The notes under the pieces: generated by a model
Told to the model about the DNA's origin: nothing
The model's input: only the letters and a program-made list of their open reading frames with translations
The model's database searches: none
Made by a program: the position numbers and the translations under genes
DNA from: an alpha proteobacterium SCGC AAA288-N07
GTDB lineage: Bacteria > Pseudomonadota > Alphaproteobacteria > Pelagibacterales > Pelagibacteraceae
Length of the DNA: 64,000 bases
Assembly (NCBI GenBank): GCA_000513055.1
Contig: AZYB01000002.1
Coordinates: 1-64,000 of the forward strand
Reading direction: 5' to 3'
In this document: positions 36,620 to 45,545 of the stretch, one piece after another
Layout: each line of letters begins with the position of its first letter
Position numbering within the stretch: the stretch's first letter is position 1

Positions 36620-39223
36620 ATGCAAAAAACTGAGGTAATTAATAAACCAAAATATAAACCTGCTATTTTATATGATGAGATGAGCTCGTCGTATTTATCT
36701 TATGCGATGAGTGTTATTATTAGTCGAGCACTTCCAGATGTTAGGGATGGTTTGAAACCAGTTCATAGAAGAATTATTTATGCAATGTATAAAGGTGGAT
36801 TTGATTGGTCTAAATCATTTAGAAAATCGGCAAGAATAGTTGGAGATGTTATTGGTAAATATCATCCACATGGCGATCAAGCTGTTTATGATGCTTTAGT
36901 GCGTATGGTACAAGATTTTTCTATGAGCGTACCTTTAATTGATGGACAAGGAAACTTCGGATCTATTGATGGTGATGCCCCAGCAGCAATGAGATATACT
37001 GAAACTAAATTATCTAAAATTTCACAGTACCTTATAAATGATATTGAAAAAAATACTGTAGAATTTAAGAGTAATTATGATGAAACAGAAAAAGAACCAA
37101 CAGTGTTACCTTCCCAATATCCTAACTTACTAGTTAATGGTGCCGGAGGTATCGCCGTTGGTATGGCTACAAGTATTCCTCCACATAATTTAGGTGAAGT
37201 TATTGATGCAACAAAAGCTCTTATAGAAAATAAAGATATAACGAATAATCAATTAATGAAATTCATACCTGGGCCAGATTTTCCTACAGGAGGAAAAATA
37301 ATTGGCAAAGATATAATTAAACAAGGATATAATAAAGGTAGGGGTTCTTTTAAAATTCGCGGAGATATAGAAGTAGAAACTTTAAAAAATGGAAAGGACA
37401 GGCTTATAATTAAATCAATACCTTATCAAGTAAATAAATCTATTTTAAATGAGAGAATAGCGGAGTTAGCTAGAAATAAAAAAATAGAAGGGATTACTGA
37501 TATAAGAGATGAATCAAATAGAGAAGGTATAAGAGTTGTAATTGACTTAAGAAGAAATGTTGAGCCTGAAACAATCAAAAGGCAGCTTTATAAATTTACC
37601 TCGGTAGAAAATTCTTTTGGATTTAACTCATTGGCTATTGTTGAAAATAGACCAAAAACTTTAAGTCTCAAAGAGTTTATAGGTTATTTTTTATCTTTCA
37701 GGCAAGATACTGTAATTAAAAAAACAAAATTTGATTTAAAAAAAGCTCAGGACAGAACACATATCTTAATTGGCATATCTGTGGCTGTTGAAAATTTAGA
37801 CAAAGTAATAAAAATTATTAAAAATTCTACAACTCCTGAAACTGCAAAAAATAAGCTATTAGATTTAAAATGGAAAGTTATAAAAAGTTCAAAACTTATC
37901 AGATTAATTGAAAATAAAAATATTAAAAACACCTATAGCTTAAGTGAAGCACAGGTTTTGAGCATTTTAGAATTAAAACTTCAAAAATTAACTGCATTGG
38001 GAATTAATGAAATAGATACTGAAATTAAAAAATTATCCAATTTAATAATTAATTATAAAAAAATTATAAATTCTAAAAAAGAATTAATGAATGTTATTAA
38101 AAATGAATTAAATTTAATTAAAGAAAAGTTTTCTGTTCCTAGAAGAACCAAAATCATCGATGCTAATCTCAATTATAATATTGAAGAGACCATACAAAAA
38201 GAGTCTGTAGTAATCACCATCACTCTTAAAGGATATATAAAACGTGGCCCACTAACTAGATTTAAACAACAAAAAAGAGGAGGGAAAGGTAAAACTAGCA
38301 TAAAAACTAGAGACGAAGATTCCGTAGTACAGATATTTTCTGTAAATTCACATACACCTGTCTTGTTTTTTTCCACACAGGGGTTGGTTTATAAGATTAA
38401 AGCTTGGAAGATTCCAGAAGGCACGCTAGCATCAAAAGGAAAAACATTATTTAATATTTTACCTTTAAAAAACCATCAATCTATTAGCGCCATTATGCCT
38501 TTACCAGAAAGTGAACTTGAGTGGAAAAAACTGCGCATTGTTTTTGCAACGAGCAGAGGAAAGGTAAGAAAAAATAGTTTAGAAGATTTTTTAAATATTC
38601 AATCTACAGGCAAGATTGCAATGAAATTAGATAATGATGACATAATTATTGGTGTTAAAATATGTAGAGATGACCAAGATATTATTTTAAGTACCAAGTT
38701 AGGAAAGTGTATTCGCTTTATGTCAAAAAAATTAAGAATATTTAAAGGAAGATCTTCAAAAGGAATTAAAGGTATTCAATTACCCGAAAATGATTCGATC
38801 ATTTCTTTATCTGTTGTTAATAGTATTAAAATAAATGGAAAAATGGCTAAAGATTCACTTAAAAACGGAAACATCAAGAAAAATAAATCATCAGAAATAG
38901 CTGCGATGCAAAAATACATACTTTCAATAACAAAAAATGGTTATGGCAAAAGAACCTCTTTTTATGAATATCGAGTTACTAATAGAGGGGGAAAAGGCAT
39001 TATTGGAATTAAAAATTTACCTAGAAATGGTGATGTCGCAGCATGTTTTCCAGTAGATGAAGGTGATCAAATATTAATTTCTACTGATAAAGGTAGAATA
39101 ATAAGGTGTGCTGTTAAGGAAATCAGAACAGCTGGCAGAAATACTCAAGGAGTAAGAATTTCTAAAGTTTCAGGAGATGAAACTATTGTTTCAGCAATAA
39201 AAATTGATGATAATTTGATTTAG
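36620..39223 (+). CDS. gyrA: DNA gyrase subunit A
   Basis: This is the 867-residue DNA-cleaving subunit of gyrase. The winged-helix domain holds '[20 protein letters not shown]', and the catalytic tyrosine is Y126 in 'AAMRYTET'. The quinolone-determining region reads '[15 protein letters not shown]', so Q87 stands where E. coli has Ser83, while Asp (E. coli D87) is kept. The C-terminal beta-pinwheel carries the GyrA box 'QKRGGKG' near residue 552, which marks it as GyrA and not ParC. It is followed two bases later by coaD. Confidence 0.96.
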   Translation: MQKTEVINKPKYKPAILYDEMSSSYLSYAMSVIISRALPDVRDGLKPVHRRIIYAMYKGGFDWSKSFRKSARIVGDVIGKYHPHGDQAVYDALVRMVQDFSMSVPLIDGQGNFGSIDGDAPAAMRYTETKLSKISQYLINDIEKNTVEFKSNYDETEKEPTVLPSQYPNLLVNGAGGIAVGMATSIPPHNLGEVIDATKALIENKDITNNQLMKFIPGPDFPTGGKIIGKDIIKQGYNKGRGSFKIRGDIEVETLKNGKDRLIIKSIPYQVNKSILNERIAELARNKKIEGITDIRDESNREGIRVVIDLRRNVEPETIKRQLYKFTSVENSFGFNSLAIVENRPKTLSLKEFIGYFLSFRQDTVIKKTKFDLKKAQDRTHILIGISVAVENLDKVIKIIKNSTTPETAKNKLLDLKWKVIKSSKLIRLIENKNIKNTYSLSEAQVLSILELKLQKLTALGINEIDTEIKKLSNLIINYKKIINSKKELMNVIKNELNLIKEKFSVPRRTKIIDANLNYNIEETIQKESVVITITLKGYIKRGPLTRFKQQKRGGKGKTSIKTRDEDSVVQIFSVNSHTPVLFFSTQGLVYKIKAWKIPEGTLASKGKTLFNILPLKNHQSISAIMPLPESELEWKKLRIVFATSRGKVRKNSLEDFLNIQSTGKIAMKLDNDDIIIGVKICRDDQDIILSTKLGKCIRFMSKKLRIFKGRSSKGIKGIQLPENDSIISLSVVNSIKINGKMAKDSLKNGNIKKNKSSEIAAMQKYILSITKNGYGKRTSFYEYRVTNRGGKGIIGIKNLPRNGDVAACFPVDEGDQILISTDKGRIIRCAVKEIRTAGRNTQGVRISKVSGDETIVSAIKIDDNLI

Positions 39224-39225
39224 CA

Positions 39226-39717
39226 ATGAAAGTAGCAATTTATCCAGGCACATTTGATCCAATTACTTTTGGACATGTTGATTTGATCAAAAAAGGTTTA
39301 AAGGTTGTAGATAAAATCATCGTAGCAATTTCGAATGTTGTGCATAAAGACCATTTGTTTTCTATAGATGAAAGAAAGTTATTAATTAAAAACGCATTAT
39401 ATAAAGATTTAAAAATTAATAAAAAAAAAGTAAAAATAATTTCTTTTAACACTCTTACAACTTCTTTATGTTATAAATATAAAGCTAATTTAATATTGAG
39501 AGGTTTAAGAGCTGTATCAGATTTTGAATATGAATTTCAGTTAGCTGGAATGAATAAAAAGCTTGACTATGATATTGAAACAATCTTTTTAATGGCAGAT
39601 ATTAACAATCAAGTTATTTCTTCAAGTCTCGTTAAAGAAATAGCGCAATTAGGTGGAAATATGACTAAATTTACTACAAAAAGTACTATTAAAGCTTTGA
39701 AAAGGAAATTAAGCTGA
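39226..39717 (+). CDS. coaD: Phosphopantetheine adenylyltransferase
   Basis: This 163-residue enzyme makes dephospho-coenzyme A from 4'-phosphopantetheine and ATP. The nucleotidyltransferase motif is 'YPGTFDPITFGHVDLIKKG' (residues 5-23). 'LILRGLRAVSDFEYEFQLAGMNKKL' and the 'ISSSLVKEIAQLGGN' segment, equivalent to the ISSTxVRE motif, are also present. Its stop codon forms a CTGA overlap with the next open frame, which bears on where the isomerase gene starts. Confidence 0.94.
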   Translation: MKVAIYPGTFDPITFGHVDLIKKGLKVVDKIIVAISNVVHKDHLFSIDERKLLIKNALYKDLKINKKKVKIISFNTLTTSLCYKYKANLILRGLRAVSDFEYEFQLAGMNKKLDYDIETIFLMADINNQVISSSLVKEIAQLGGNMTKFTTKSTIKALKRKLS

Positions 39718-40268
39718 AAATATTTTTTTGTTTTATATTTATATTATTATTATCAACTCAATTATTCGCAGAGGAGAATATCATGATTATGAAATTGAAA
39801 GACGGCGAAGTGAAGATTAAACTTTTTTCTGAAATTGCACCCAATCATGTGAAAAGATTTAAGACTCTTGCAGATTCACATCAATATGATGGCGTGGTTT
39901 TTCATAGAGTAATAGATGGGTTTATGGCTCAGAGTGGCGATATAGAATTTGGAAACTCTACAAATGATAAGTTTGATTTAGCTAAAGCAGGTACCGGTGG
40001 TTCTGATTTGCCTGATTTGAAAGCTGAATTTAGTAACATTTCCCATGAAAAAGGAATCCTGTCCATGGCAAGATCAACTGATCCAAATAGTGCAAACAGT
40101 CAGTTTTTTATTTGTTTTGCTGATGCCCCTCATTTGGATAGAAATTACACAGCTTTTGGCAAAGTTATTGAGGGGATGGAATTTGTAGATAGGATTAAAA
40201 GAGGAGAGGGTTCAAGTGGATCTGTTAGTAACCCTGACAAAATTATTAGCCTAAGTAGTTTGCAGTAA
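39714..40268 (+). CDS. Secreted peptidyl-prolyl cis-trans isomerase (cyclophilin); start probably CTG
   Basis: This is a cyclophilin-type isomerase with 'MKLKDGEVKIKLF', 'VVFHRVIDGFMAQSGD', 'SMARSTDPNSANSQFFICFADAPHLD' and 'YTAFGKVIEGMEFVDRI', complete for the small bacterial PpiB family. The first ATG in frame is 39783, which would give a 161-residue cytoplasmic protein with a GAGGAG upstream. However, the frame stays open back to coaD and encodes a clear signal peptide (KIFFCFIFILLLSTQLFA then EEN). Only non-ATG codons precede it: CTG at 39714, forming a CTGA overlap with the coaD stop, or ATT at 39708. I infer a periplasmic protein of 184 residues starting at CTG. The alternative is a vestigial signal. 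Confidence 0.75.
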   Translation: MKIFFCFIFILLLSTQLFAEENIMIMKLKDGEVKIKLFSEIAPNHVKRFKTLADSHQYDGVVFHRVIDGFMAQSGDIEFGNSTNDKFDLAKAGTGGSDLPDLKAEFSNISHEKGILSMARSTDPNSANSQFFICFADAPHLDRNYTAFGKVIEGMEFVDRIKRGEGSSGSVSNPDKIISLSSLQ

Positions 40269-40282
40269 TTTTCTAGTTTACC

Positions 40283-41395
40283 ATGACATTAAAAAAGTTT
40301 TCTTTTAATGTTATTAAAGAAAACAATTATGCTAGATGTGGTCAAATTATAACTCCACATGGCTTAGTGGACACTCCTTCTTTCATGCCAGTTGGTACTC
40401 AAGGAACAGTTAAAGCAGTATTTCTTGAAAATTTAATTGCATCAGGAACACAAATGATTTTGGCTAATACGTATCATTTAATGTTGAGACCTGGGGTAGA
40501 TAGAATATCTTCTCTAGGTGGATTACACCAATTTATGAACTGTAAACTTCCAATTTTAACAGATTCAGGTGGGTTTCAAATTATGTCTCTGTCAAAATTA
40601 ACTAAAATTAATAAAGATATTGGGGCAATATTTAAATCCCATATTGATGGAAAGGAATTTATATTAAGCCCAGAAGAGAGCATCAAACTTCAAAAAAAAT
40701 TTAATTCGGATATTGTTATGGTTCTAGACGAATGTCCAAAAATTACCAATGACAAAAGTATCATAAAAAAGTCAATGGACTTATCTCTGGAATGGGCCTT
40801 GAGATCAAAAAATGCTTTTAAATCAAATTCACATAAAGGACTTTTTGGTATTGTGCAAGGAGGGTTATACAAGGATTTAAGAGTTGAGTGTTTAGAAAAA
40901 CTAATCAAAATAAATTTTGATGGGTTTGCAATAGGAGGATTGGCAGTTGGTGAAACTCAGGATCAAATGTTTAGTATTTTAGATGCAGTTAAAGATTACA
41001 TTCCTAGAGATAAACCTCGCTATTTAATGGGAGTAGGTACACCTTCGGATATTTTAGGCGCTGTAAAAAGAGGCATTGATATGTTTGATTGTGTTTTGCC
41101 TACAAGATCAGGCAGAACAGGATTGGCATTTACTTGGAATGGTAAAATTAATATTAAAAATTCAAAATATAAAAAAGACAATTCTCCCTTAGACGATATG
41201 GTAACATTGTGTAATTTGAACAAATATTCAAAAAATTACTTAAACCATTTGTTTAATACAAATGAAATTCTAGGTTCAATGCTGTTAACTATTAACAACA
41301 TTAACTTTTATCAACAATTGATGAAGCAAATCAGAGAAAATATAAAAAAAGGAACATTTGATGATTTTCATGATAAATATATAAATATAATTTAA
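40283..41395 (+). CDS. tgt: Queuine/preQ1 tRNA-guanine transglycosylase with a degenerate zinc site
   Basis: This 370-residue enzyme exchanges guanine-34 in tRNAs with GUN anticodons for preQ1. The active-site aspartates are visible: D94 in 'LTDSGGFQ' and the nucleophile D269 in 'MFDCVLPTRSGRTGLAF'. 'GFAIGGLAVGE' and 'KPRYLMGVGTP' are also normal. The structural zinc site is not: where the family has CxCxxC, this protein has V307, L309 and L312, with a lone cysteine at 310. Only the distal histidine (H322, YLNHLF) is kept. Everything else, including length, is typical, so the gene looks functional but zinc-free. Confidence 0.93.
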   Translation: MTLKKFSFNVIKENNYARCGQIITPHGLVDTPSFMPVGTQGTVKAVFLENLIASGTQMILANTYHLMLRPGVDRISSLGGLHQFMNCKLPILTDSGGFQIMSLSKLTKINKDIGAIFKSHIDGKEFILSPEESIKLQKKFNSDIVMVLDECPKITNDKSIIKKSMDLSLEWALRSKNAFKSNSHKGLFGIVQGGLYKDLRVECLEKLIKINFDGFAIGGLAVGETQDQMFSILDAVKDYIPRDKPRYLMGVGTPSDILGAVKRGIDMFDCVLPTRSGRTGLAFTWNGKINIKNSKYKKDNSPLDDMVTLCNLNKYSKNYLNHLFNTNEILGSMLLTINNINFYQQLMKQIRENIKKGTFDDFHDKYINII

Positions 41396-41416
41396 TTTAT
41401 AAATATATTTTTATAA

Positions 41417-41445
41417 TTGAATGTTATCTAAAAAAAGCATAAAAG
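41417..41445 (+). promoter_or_regulatory. Possible sigma-70 promoter for tRNA-Lys
   Basis: TTGAAT (41417-41422) and TAAAAG (41440-41445) are spaced by 17 bases. Each matches the consensus at four of six positions, and they sit ten bases before the tRNA-Lys 5' end. It is a candidate only. Confidence 0.3.
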
Positions 41446-41454
41446 TTTTTTTAC

Positions 41455-41530
41455 GGGCCGTTAGCTCAGTTGGTAGAGCACTTCCCTTTTAAGGAAGGTG
41501 TCATTGGTTCGAATCCAATACGGCTCACCA
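41455..41530 (+). tRNA. tRNA-Lys (anticodon TTT)
   Basis: This is a 76-base cloverleaf with acceptor GGGCCGT/ACGGCTC, D-loop AGCTCAGTTGGTAGAGC, anticodon arm CTTCC-CTTTTAA-GGAAG (TTT), T-loop GGTTCGAATCC, A73 and encoded CCA. Confidence 0.96.
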
Positions 41531-41558
41531 AATCCATTGTTTAACATCCTACTTTGTA

Positions 41559-42167
41559 ATGAATAAAATATTTTTATATGTGTTTCTCGTTTTAATAATT
41601 TGTAATAATATCCAAGCACAAAGTTTGTTACCCGAATGCAAGGGGAACAAAAAAGATATTTTAAAATTCTCAAAAAAATATTTTAAAAGTACGATCAATT
41701 GGGTAAATTGCTATGGTACTGCTATTGGTCCAAAAGGTCAAAAATATACTGGTGAATTTTACTACGGAAAATTTCATGGACAAGGAATATTCAGACACAA
41801 AGATAGAGAATATATTGGTCAATGGAAAGATGGAAAAAAACACGGACAGGGAACATACTTATTTGCCAATGGAGATCAGTATGTCGGTGAATGGCAAGAT
41901 AATAAATATTTTGGGCAAGGTACTTATATATATTCTAATGGCGATAAATATGTCGGTGAATGGAAAAAGAATAAATATAATACACCAGATAAGCTAACAG
42001 AACGTCACGGTTATGGAATTTTAACATTTGTCAATGGTGATCAGTATGTAGGTGAATGGAAAAAAGGTTTACGACATGGAAAAGGAACTTTAACTTATGT
42101 AAATGGAAAAATCGAAGAAGGAATTTGGAAAAATGATAAATTTATTGAATCAAGTAAAAAAAAATAA
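41559..42167 (+). CDS. Secreted MORN-repeat protein
   Basis: This is a 202-residue protein with an N-terminal signal peptide (hydrophobic core about residues 4-17, ending NIQAQ). A short Cys-containing region follows, and then five or six MORN repeats from about residue 63 (YTGEFYYGKFHGQG, YIGQWKDGKKHGQG, YVGEWQDNKYFGQG, YVGEWKKNKY..., YVGEWKKGLRHGKG). MORN repeats form elongated beta surfaces that contact lipids or proteins. The role of exported bacterial examples is unknown. It stands alone between tRNA-Lys and the radical SAM gene. The near-identical repeats also create a long open frame in another phase, which is not a gene. Confidence 0.85.
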   Translation: MNKIFLYVFLVLIICNNIQAQSLLPECKGNKKDILKFSKKYFKSTINWVNCYGTAIGPKGQKYTGEFYYGKFHGQGIFRHKDREYIGQWKDGKKHGQGTYLFANGDQYVGEWQDNKYFGQGTYIYSNGDKYVGEWKKNKYNTPDKLTERHGYGILTFVNGDQYVGEWKKGLRHGKGTLTYVNGKIEEGIWKNDKFIESSKKK

Positions 42168-42259
42168 TGAGAGTACATTCATTTATTCAGTAAAATTAAG
42201 GAAAATTAACATAGATTAACCTACCTGACTTAAAGATATTTATGGTATAAGATTGTCAT

Positions 42260-43900
42260 ATGGAAAAAACTCAAGTCGTTTTAGTAGGGCTTTATACTTA
42301 TTTTAATGTCCCTGTGCGTATATTGCATCCTTTAGTTGATAGATTAGAGGGTGTTAAAGCTCATACTATATTTTATAAAAACTATGACACAAATGTATTT
42401 AGTCTTCCAACAGCTAGAGAAGAAGAAATTTTTGTAGAAACAATTACTCAATTGAAACCTACAATTGTGGGGATTAGCCTTCTTTCTCCGTATGTATTAA
42501 TTGCTAAACGATTAACAGAATTAATAAAGAAACATACTTCAGCCATGGTTGTTTGGGGAGGTGTTGGTCCAACTTTAAGTCCCGAAGATCATATTAAATT
42601 AGCGGATGTAATAACTATTGGTGAAGGAGAAAGAGCTTTTGAAGAATTAGTTGAATCCGTAAGAGATAAAAAAGAATATCGAAACATTAAAAATCTTTGG
42701 GTTAAAGATGGAACAAAAGTAATAAAAAACCCTCAAGGTCCATTAGTACAAGATTTAGATAATTTACCTTTTGCCGAATATGGAAACGAAAATATGTATT
42801 TTATAGAAAATAATAAATTGTCAAGAGAAGATCCTGAGCTTGACCATTCTATATTGTATATACAGTCATCACGTGGCTGCCCTTACAGTTGTTCTTTTTG
42901 TATTGAAACTATGTATCATGAAAAATTTAAGGATTTAGGAAAATTTGTAAGAAGAAGAACTGTTGGAAACATAATAAAAGAAGTTCATATGCATTTAAAT
43001 AAACCTAATAATAGAAAAAAAAGAGTTTATTTTATTGATGAAGTTTTTGGTTCTGCGCCAAATTTTATTGATGAATTTGCTCCACGTTGGAAAAAAGAAG
43101 TAGGTTTACCATTTGAAGTTTTGTACCATCCAAAATCTTTGAAACTCAGAGTAATAGACAGACTTGTCGAAGCAGGTGTTACCGAAGTAAATTTTGGTAT
43201 ACAAACAGGCTCAGAAAAGATCAGAAACGAAGTTTTTACAAGACCCGGAAGTAATGCTGAAATCATTGAATTAACCGGGGCCTTAGGCAAAAATAACATA
43301 GGAATAAAATATGATTTGATTTTAGATAATGATTTTGAAACAAAAGAAACATTAAAAGAGTGTATCGATTTAATATTTCAATTACCAAAGCCCCTAAGTT
43401 TCAATATATATTCACTCCAACATTTTCCTGATTATCCTATGACTAAAATGGCAATTAAAGCAGGCCATATAACCGAAAAAGAATTAGGTGACTGGCCGGA
43501 AATGATGAAACGAACCACAACAAACATGAAATTTATTCCAAGATTAATGAAAAGAAAAAACACAAAAACTAGACAATTACAAAGGCTCAATAACATTATA
43601 TGGATGCTATGTCATGATTATGCAACAAACTCACTAGTAAAAAAAGCTGTTTTTGGCAGATCTATACTTTCAAAAATATTGTTTCATTATATTAATTTTA
43701 AATCTGTATTGATGTGGAGAATATATGGAGAAGGTGGCTGGTTACATTCTGCCAGTTTTAAACTGAAAGTTGTTTCCTATCCATTAGCAGCGATAAAAAT
43801 GTTTTTAAAAGGAGATTGGAAAGAATTATCTTATAAATTAAACAAAAGAACTCTCTCTCCTATAAGAAAGTATATTAATACAGGGGATTTTTTAAAATAA
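42260..43900 (+). CDS. B12-binding-domain radical SAM protein
   Basis: This 546-residue protein combines an N-terminal cobalamin-binding Rossmann-like domain (about residues 1-150, including 'VGISLLSPYVLIAKRLTELI' and 'VVWGGVGPTLSPE') with a radical SAM domain. The [4Fe-4S] cysteines are C207, C211 and C214 in 'SSRGCPYSCSFCIETMY'. 'VYFIDEVFGSAPNFIDEF' and 'EVNFGIQTGSEKIRNEVF' follow. The C-terminal 120 residues are basic and partly hydrophobic. The B12-binding domain lacks the usual DxHxxG histidine motif, as in many BchE/HpnP-class enzymes. Relatives methylate or cyclise lipids, natural products or tetrapyrroles. The substrate is not deducible and no pathway partner is adjacent. A TATAAG nine bases before the ATG hints at a very short leader. 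Confidence 0.85.
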   Translation: MEKTQVVLVGLYTYFNVPVRILHPLVDRLEGVKAHTIFYKNYDTNVFSLPTAREEEIFVETITQLKPTIVGISLLSPYVLIAKRLTELIKKHTSAMVVWGGVGPTLSPEDHIKLADVITIGEGERAFEELVESVRDKKEYRNIKNLWVKDGTKVIKNPQGPLVQDLDNLPFAEYGNENMYFIENNKLSREDPELDHSILYIQSSRGCPYSCSFCIETMYHEKFKDLGKFVRRRTVGNIIKEVHMHLNKPNNRKKRVYFIDEVFGSAPNFIDEFAPRWKKEVGLPFEVLYHPKSLKLRVIDRLVEAGVTEVNFGIQTGSEKIRNEVFTRPGSNAEIIELTGALGKNNIGIKYDLILDNDFETKETLKECIDLIFQLPKPLSFNIYSLQHFPDYPMTKMAIKAGHITEKELGDWPEMMKRTTTNMKFIPRLMKRKNTKTRQLQRLNNIIWMLCHDYATNSLVKKAVFGRSILSKILFHYINFKSVLMWRIYGEGGWLHSASFKLKVVSYPLAAIKMFLKGDWKELSYKLNKRTLSPIRKYINTGDFLK

Positions 43901-43979
43901 ATTAAATAACCCTTGCTCATATAAATAATGGCATATTCTTTATATTTATTAACAATATAGTTGTTTAGAATAATATTGA

Positions 43980-44813
43980 TCAATAAGTTATGGCTGAAAT
44001 GGGTGGATAAGTTAATATTATTTCTGGAATCCAATCATTAATTTGCTTTATTCTTCTAGTAGTTGATGGATGTGTACTCATCCATTCAGGAGGTTCTTTT
44101 CCTTTGTTTGTTTCTTTCATTCTTTCCCAAATTTTGGCTGTTTCTCTAATATCAAATCCTGCTAAAGAAGAAAAAACCAAACCAAGATAATCTGCTTCGC
44201 TTTCCTGTTTTCTATTAAATGGGTTATTAATTCCAAAATGAGTTAACATTCCAGCAACATCAACACCCGCAGTTCGTGAAATTCCAGAAAGCTTACCACC
44301 AGAAGCAATATCTGCAATTTGAGTTGTCACATTAATTAAGGTACTTCTGCTTGCACGTTCAACAGAATGCTTGGCAACAGCATGAGCTATTTCATGTCCC
44401 ATCACAGCTGCCAGTCCATGTTTATTTTTGGTTACTTCTAAAATACCAGAATAAACTGCTATTTTACCACCTGGCATACACCAGGCATTTTTAATTTTTT
44501 TGTTTTCTACCAATATATACTCCCAATTAAAATTTGCAGTAGGATCAACCATATCGTTTTGATAAAAGTACTCACTTACCGCTTGTTCTATTCGACTACC
44601 AATTTCTTTTATTTCGTTTAGTTGATCTAAATCATCACTTAATTTTTCTTTACTTTTAACTTTTTCATATATTTGTGCAGCCTGTCTATTCAAAGTTGAT
44701 TCTGGAATTATTTTTAGTTGTCTTCTTTCAGTAATAGGCACTGTGCCGCATTGAGAAAGCAATAAACCACAGCAGCTACAACCAAAATATTCAAGAAATT
44801 TTCTTCTATTCAT
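43980..44813 (-). CDS. M48-family zinc metalloprotease with Tat-type lipoprotein-like signal
   Basis: This 277-residue envelope protease of the M48 (LoiP/BepA-like) family has the zinc site 'GHEIAHAVAKHSVERAS' (HEIAH at 140-144). The third ligand is in 'KQESEADYLGLVFSSLAGFD', and 'STHPSTTRRIKQI' follows. The N-terminus reads 'NRRKFLEYFGCSCCGLLLSQCG': a twin-arginine motif, a short hydrophobic stretch and a lipobox-like cysteine at C22. Export through the Tat system encoded at 27.3-28.5 kb and lipid attachment are inferred. M48 proteases degrade misassembled outer-membrane proteins. It is convergent with the radical SAM gene and divergent from the DUF502 gene. Confidence 0.87.
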   Translation of the reverse strand: MNRRKFLEYFGCSCCGLLLSQCGTVPITERRQLKIIPESTLNRQAAQIYEKVKSKEKLSDDLDQLNEIKEIGSRIEQAVSEYFYQNDMVDPTANFNWEYILVENKKIKNAWCMPGGKIAVYSGILEVTKNKHGLAAVMGHEIAHAVAKHSVERASRSTLINVTTQIADIASGGKLSGISRTAGVDVAGMLTHFGINNPFNRKQESEADYLGLVFSSLAGFDIRETAKIWERMKETNKGKEPPEWMSTHPSTTRRIKQINDWIPEIILTYPPISAITY

Positions 44814-44923
44814 TTATTTTATCAAATGTTAATTTATTATAATAATAAACTATTTTATATATTAAAATGCCCCATTTATCAGTTTATAATTTTAGTAAAT
44901 TTTATTAGTTATTAGTTAAAACA

Positions 44924-45541
44924 ATGCTTAAAAAAATGAAGACTTCAATAACATCAAAATTAAGAAATTATTTTATTGCAGGAGTGTTAGTTTTAATTCC
45001 AATTGGGGTAACTTTGTATTTAACATTATTTTTTATTAAAATTTTTTCTAAAGTTTTACCTCAAGAAATTAATCCAAATAATTATCTTCCGTATTCCATT
45101 CCTGGTTTAGAGATTGTTATTTCAGTAGTCGTAATAACATTGATTGGTTGGTTATCGTTATCCTTTTTAGGGAGAAAATTAGTAAATTTAGTTAATGATA
45201 TCTTTAAAAGAATACCTTTTTTAAGAACAATTTATTTTTCTATAGGTCAAATGACCCAAAGTTTTGCACAAAGTACAAAAAATAGAAAAAAGAGCGTTGT
45301 TTTAATTGAATATCCTAGGAAAGGAACATGGGCCGTTGGTTTTGCAACACAAGATAACAAGGGAGAAATCGCATCAAAGACAAATAAAGAATTGGTAAAT
45401 GTTTTTGTTCCAACCACACCAAATCCAACTAGTGGTTTCTTATTAATGTTTCCAAAAAATGAAATAATATACTTAGATATGACTTTTGAAGATGCTTCTA
45501 AATTTATTGTTTCAGCCGGTACCTCCAATCCAAAGGAATAA
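44924..45541 (+). CDS. DUF502 family membrane protein
   Basis: This 205-residue protein has two N-terminal membrane helices (about residues 17-40 and 60-85). The family-defining segments 'RIPFLRTIYFSIGQMTQSF' and 'VVLIEYPRKGTWAVGFAT', and the later 'VFVPTTPNPTSGFLLMFPKNEIIYLDMTFEDASKFIVSAG', place it in DUF502, found widely in bacteria and plants without a known biochemical role. A second ATG four codons in is an alternative start. In several alphaproteobacteria it neighbours recG, as here, with four bases between convergent stops. Confidence 0.88.
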   Translation: MLKKMKTSITSKLRNYFIAGVLVLIPIGVTLYLTLFFIKIFSKVLPQEINPNNYLPYSIPGLEIVISVVVITLIGWLSLSFLGRKLVNLVNDIFKRIPFLRTIYFSIGQMTQSFAQSTKNRKKSVVLIEYPRKGTWAVGFATQDNKGEIASKTNKELVNVFVPTTPNPTSGFLLMFPKNEIIYLDMTFEDASKFIVSAGTSNPKE

Positions 45542-45545
45542 ATAA

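Noticed and set aside
41713-41997. 94-codon frame inside the MORN gene in another phase
   Set aside because: It is a by-product of the repeated DNA of the MORN units; no start signal and no family resemblance.
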